Below are positions 61,163 through 64,000 of a stretch of 64,000 bases of DNA, one piece after another. This DNA is from JAQAZP01 sp965531145 (GTDB lineage: Bacteria; Acidobacteriota; JAQAZP01). Position 1 is the stretch's first letter; each line of letters opens with the position of its first letter. The DNA lies in contig CBESOE010000006.1 of assembly GCA_965531145.1 (NCBI GenBank), forward strand, positions 1 through 64,000. The letters run 5' to 3'. Below the pieces are notes generated by a model that worked only from the letters and a program-made list of their open reading frames with translations, made no database searches and was not told where the DNA came from. The translations under genes were made by a program, and so were the position numbers.

Positions 61163-63298
61163 ATGAGGCGAATGGCAACTGTAGGCGGGTTGGCGATGGT
61201 GCTGGCCGCAATGCTCATCTGTTTGCCGGTGACGGCGGACGAGATCGAGTTCGGAGAACGTACCGTGGACGCCAATCTGGACGGACCCCGCCATGCACAG
61301 GTGGCCGACATGGATGGTGACGGGGACAACGACGTGGTGGCCTGCGGCTACGAGGATGGGGACATCTACTGGTACGAGAACAGCGGGCTGGGCTCGTTCA
61401 CCCGCCACCCGGTGGTCCAGGACAATTTTTACGGCGTGAATCACCTGGTGGTGGCCGATCTGGACGGCGACAGCGACATGGATATCATCGCCGTCTCCTT
61501 CTTCCAGGACGTGCTGGCCTGGTGGGCCAACGACGGCGACGAGAACTTCTCCCGGACCAACATCGCCACCGGGTTTGTCGATGCCAGTTGCTGCACGGTC
61601 ATCGACCTGGACGACGACGGCGACATGGATATCCTCGCTTCCGCTTTCTACCAGGACAAGATCTCCTGGTTCGAAAACAACGGCAGCGAGAGCTTCACCA
61701 TGAACAACACTTTCACCGCCGGTCTCGACGGGGCCCAGTGGGTCTGGGCCGGTGACCTGGACGGCGACGGTGACCAGGATGTGGCCGGCCTTTCCTACCA
61801 CGACGGAAACGTGATCTGGTGGGAGAACAATGGCAGCGAAAGCTTCACCTCGAACCAGTTGTCGGGCAACCACGAGGGAGCCACCTCCATTGATGGCGTG
61901 GACCTGGACGACGACGGCGACATGGACTTCGTCAGCACCGCCCTGGAAGACAACCGCCTGACCTGGTGGGAGAACGACGGGGCGGAGAACTTCAGCCAGG
62001 TCAACATCGACAACAACCTGACCGGTGCGATTCACGCCACGGTGGCCGACCTGGACAACGATGGCGACAAGGACATCACCGCCACCGCCTTCAACGGCAC
62101 GCAGATGTTCTGGTACGACAACAACGGCGCCGAATCGTTCACCCGGCGGGTGGTCACCGAAAACGCGGCGCGGCCCTTTGGCACGGCCGCCGGCGATCTC
62201 GACGGTGACGCCGATGTCGACCTGGTGCTCTGTGACTTCGCAGGCGACGAGGTGCTCTGGTTCGAAAGCGGCGGCGGCACTGGCGGATCTTTCTTCATCG
62301 CTGCCGGACCGGGACCCGGACCGGCCAACGACCCGCGGGTCAAGGGTTTCTTCGCCAACGGCAGCGACAACGGCATCACCGACTTCCTGGCCTATGGCGC
62401 CACCGGGTACGGCGTGAACGTGACCTGCGGCGACATGGATGGTGACGGCAACGACGAGATCGTCACCGGACCGGGGCCGGGCGCGGTGTACGGGCCCCAT
62501 ATCCGGGCGTTCGAGTGGGACGGCACGCCGGTGAGCGGTGTCAACTTCACGGCATACGGCACGCTGAAATATGGCGCCAACGTTGCCTGCGGCGACGTGG
62601 ACGGTGACGGTGTGGATGAGATCATCACCGGTGCCGGGCCCGGTGCGGTCTTCGGACCCCACGTCAGGGGCTGGAACGTGGACGGCGGAACAGCCAGCGC
62701 CATCAGCGCCATCAGCTACTTCGGCTACGGCACCCTGAAGTGGGGTATCAACGTGACCTGTGGCGATATCGACGGTGACGGCATCGACGAAATCATCACC
62801 GGTGCCGGCCCCAGTGTGGCCTTCGGCCCCCACGTGCGTGGCTGGAACTACGACGGCGGATCGCTCACGGCCATGAACCGGGTCAGCTTCTTCGCCTACA
62901 ACACCCTGAAGTGGGGGGTCAACGTGTCCACGGGCGACATCGACGGTGACGGCTACGATGAGATCATCAGCGGCGCCGGGCCCGGCGAAGCCTCCGCCCC
63001 CCATGTCCGGGCATTCAACTACGACAACTCCAGCATCACGGCCATTTCCGGGGTCAGTTTCATGGCCTACGAAACCGACTGGAAATACGGTGTGAATATT
63101 TCGGGTACGGATCTTGACCTGGACGGCTACGACGAGATTCTCACCGGCCCGGGTCCCGGTGCAACGCAACCCGCACTGGTCCGCGGATGGAACTATGACG
63201 GGATGACGCTGGAGCAACTCACCGGCACAGAGTTCTTTGCATTTGACGAGGCGTCGTATTTCTACGGCGTGACCGTGGCCGGCGGGGTTCCCCAGTAG
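61163..63298 (+). CDS. Secreted FG-GAP/VCBS repeat protein
   Basis: A 711-residue protein. Signal peptide (VGGLAMVLAAMLICLPVTA). Residues ~30-370 have about seven repeats with D-x-D-G-D-x-D loops (VADMDGDGDNDVVACGYEDG, VADLDGDSDMDIIAVSFFQD, AGDLDGDGDQDVAG, AAGDLDGDADVDLVLC). Residues ~375-711 hold about five copies of a different unit: GVNVTCGDMDGDGNDEIVTG with GPGPGA, GPHVRGWN and FTAYGTLKYG. The first half parallels the FG-GAP protein behind set 1. GGAAGGAGG precedes ATG 61163. About 160 bases separate it from the protease, so co-transcription is uncertain. Likely a surface beta-propeller or adhesion protein. Confidence 0.75.
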   Translation: MRRMATVGGLAMVLAAMLICLPVTADEIEFGERTVDANLDGPRHAQVADMDGDGDNDVVACGYEDGDIYWYENSGLGSFTRHPVVQDNFYGVNHLVVADLDGDSDMDIIAVSFFQDVLAWWANDGDENFSRTNIATGFVDASCCTVIDLDDDGDMDILASAFYQDKISWFENNGSESFTMNNTFTAGLDGAQWVWAGDLDGDGDQDVAGLSYHDGNVIWWENNGSESFTSNQLSGNHEGATSIDGVDLDDDGDMDFVSTALEDNRLTWWENDGAENFSQVNIDNNLTGAIHATVADLDNDGDKDITATAFNGTQMFWYDNNGAESFTRRVVTENAARPFGTAAGDLDGDADVDLVLCDFAGDEVLWFESGGGTGGSFFIAAGPGPGPANDPRVKGFFANGSDNGITDFLAYGATGYGVNVTCGDMDGDGNDEIVTGPGPGAVYGPHIRAFEWDGTPVSGVNFTAYGTLKYGANVACGDVDGDGVDEIITGAGPGAVFGPHVRGWNVDGGTASAISAISYFGYGTLKWGINVTCGDIDGDGIDEIITGAGPSVAFGPHVRGWNYDGGSLTAMNRVSFFAYNTLKWGVNVSTGDIDGDGYDEIISGAGPGEASAPHVRAFNYDNSSITAISGVSFMAYETDWKYGVNISGTDLDLDGYDEILTGPGPGATQPALVRGWNYDGMTLEQLTGTEFFAFDEASYFYGVTVAGGVPQ

Positions 63299-63361
63299 GG
63301 TCTCCGGACGGATACCTTCCGGCGGCGCCCAGCGGGGTGCCGCCGGTTGAACATGTCAGCC

Positions 63362-64000
63362 TCACGGGGGCGGGCCGACCGGATTCTCTCCGGCCGGTTC
63401 GCTCCCTCCCTCTGTGTCGCCGAAGAGGTTCTGCATCTCCTGGATCGCCGTCAGGCTCTGGCCTCTGGCGAAATATCCCAGGCGACTGCGGACCAGCAGT
63501 TCCTGTTCCCCACCGGCATTCACTTCAACACCCCGCCACAAACCATCCTTCTCCGCCTGGCTGGAGATGTAGCCCAGGTAATACTGGTGGCGCTGCTCCT
63601 CCTCCATGCTGATCAGTGCATCCCGGATGTTCTCGGCGCGGAAACTCACGTCAAAGGGAAAATAGCGGCCGCCGGAGGCCAGGGTCAGGGTATCGAGCAG
63701 CGACTCGCTGAACCGCCGCTCCATGAACTGGTTTCGCGCCTCGGCCCGCTTGAGGTCCTTGCTGCGGTAGAACCCGCCGAGGCCGATCAGACGCATGGCC
63801 TTTTCCCAGTTGGACGGGTCGCGGGTCAGGTGGTAGAACTGGTTATCGGTGAGCGGGGGAGTGGTGTTGATACCGATGGCGTAAAGGGTGATGCCGCTGC
63901 GCTGGAGTTGGTCGGCCAGTCCGCGATTGCTGATCGCCGCGGTGACGTCCTTACCGTCGGAGAGCAGCACCAGCACTTTGCGGTCACCTTGCAGTTGCTC
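63362..64000 (-). CDS. VWFA-related protein, C-terminal part
   Basis: The last 212 codons of a gene whose 5' end is beyond the right edge (frame open to 64000). It starts here in the vWA domain: KVLVLLSDGKDVT with the conserved SDG-x-D, ITLYAIGINTTPP. A beta-rich tail follows: YYLGYISSQAEKDGLWRGVE and LLVRSRLGYFARG, a common ending of Acidobacteria-type VWFA-related proteins. The C-terminal ~30 residues are low complexity (EGGSEPAGENPVGPPP). It is convergent with the FG-GAP gene at 61163. No function beyond extracytoplasmic contacts can be inferred. Confidence 0.7.
   Translation of the reverse strand, partial: EQLQGDRKVLVLLSDGKDVTAAISNRGLADQLQRSGITLYAIGINTTPPLTDNQFYHLTRDPSNWEKAMRLIGLGGFYRSKDLKRAEARNQFMERRFSESLLDTLTLASGGRYFPFDVSFRAENIRDALISMEEEQRHQYYLGYISSQAEKDGLWRGVEVNAGGEQELLVRSRLGYFARGQSLTAIQEMQNLFGDTEGGSEPAGENPVGPPP

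Noticed and set aside
60704..63217. 837-codon minus-strand frame over protease and FG-GAP genes
   Set aside because: It mirrors the repeat codons of the FG-GAP gene in antisense; the plus-strand genes have clear motifs and signals.

Overview
The window is GC-rich, densely packed bacterial DNA from a Gram-negative organism: there is an Omp85-type outer-membrane protein, a lipid-A-type acyltransferase, many Sec signal peptides and many alpha/beta/periplasmic repeat proteins. Two proteins with the VWFA-related architecture common in Acidobacteriota, together with the radical-SAM and FG-GAP richness, suggest Acidobacteriota or a neighbouring deep-branching phylum; this is a guess from gene content. 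No rRNA, tRNA, CRISPR array, prophage or intact transposase is visible, but several short inverted-repeat (REP/MITE-like) elements lie between genes.

Region by region. 0-6.5 kb: a partial secreted protein, a repeat/peptidoglycan-binding protein, and a tightly overlapping minus-strand operon (acyltransferase, two cobalamin-type radical SAM enzymes, SGNH hydrolase) that looks like a lipid or acyl-compound modification pathway. 6.6-16.8 kb: an MglA-type GTPase fused to a GAF histidine kinase, YhcC-type radical SAM protein, RNase HI, PflX-like radical SAM, VWFA-related protein, a sulfatase-fold protein, an alpha-repeat protein and a PilZ protein. 16.9-25.6 kb: MMPL/RND transporter, TPR protein, ECF sigma factor with membrane partner, a membrane-anchored reductive-dehalogenase homologue, endonuclease IV and an Omp85 protein. 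25.6-37.7 kb: DUF4390 protein with an NtrY/NtrC-like sigma-54 two-component pair, two M16 peptidases, two TPM proteins with LemA, a NamZ-like muramidase and a phosphotransacetylase. 37.9-43.4 kb: another cobalamin-type radical SAM, a DUF4139 protein, a NodU-type carbamoyltransferase and a small protein.

43.4-63.3 kb is the main find. Two gene sets encode proteins related to quinohemoprotein amine dehydrogenase (QHNDH), whose small gamma subunit carries cysteine tryptophylquinone (CTQ) and Cys-to-Asp/Glu thioether crosslinks. Set 1 (alpha, gamma, beta, then an FG-GAP protein) follows a consensus sigma-54 promoter. Set 2 holds alpha, the radical SAM/SPASM maturase (QhpD-like), gamma, two beta-propellers, two U32-family proteins, an ABC exporter (QhpF-like) and a cytoplasmic subtilisin (QhpE-like), followed by a second FG-GAP protein. 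Both gamma peptides keep the CTQ Cys and Trp and the residues for all three thioether bridges. Two things differ from the known system: the alpha subunits have no cytochrome c domain, and the flavin monooxygenase QhpG that hydroxylates the Trp is absent while two U32 proteins with UbiU/UbiV-like cysteine patterns occupy the operon. The sequence therefore suggests a heme-free CTQ enzyme whose quinone may be built without molecular oxygen. The set-2 maturation genes probably serve both gamma peptides.

The right edge holds the 3' part of a second VWFA-related protein on the minus strand.
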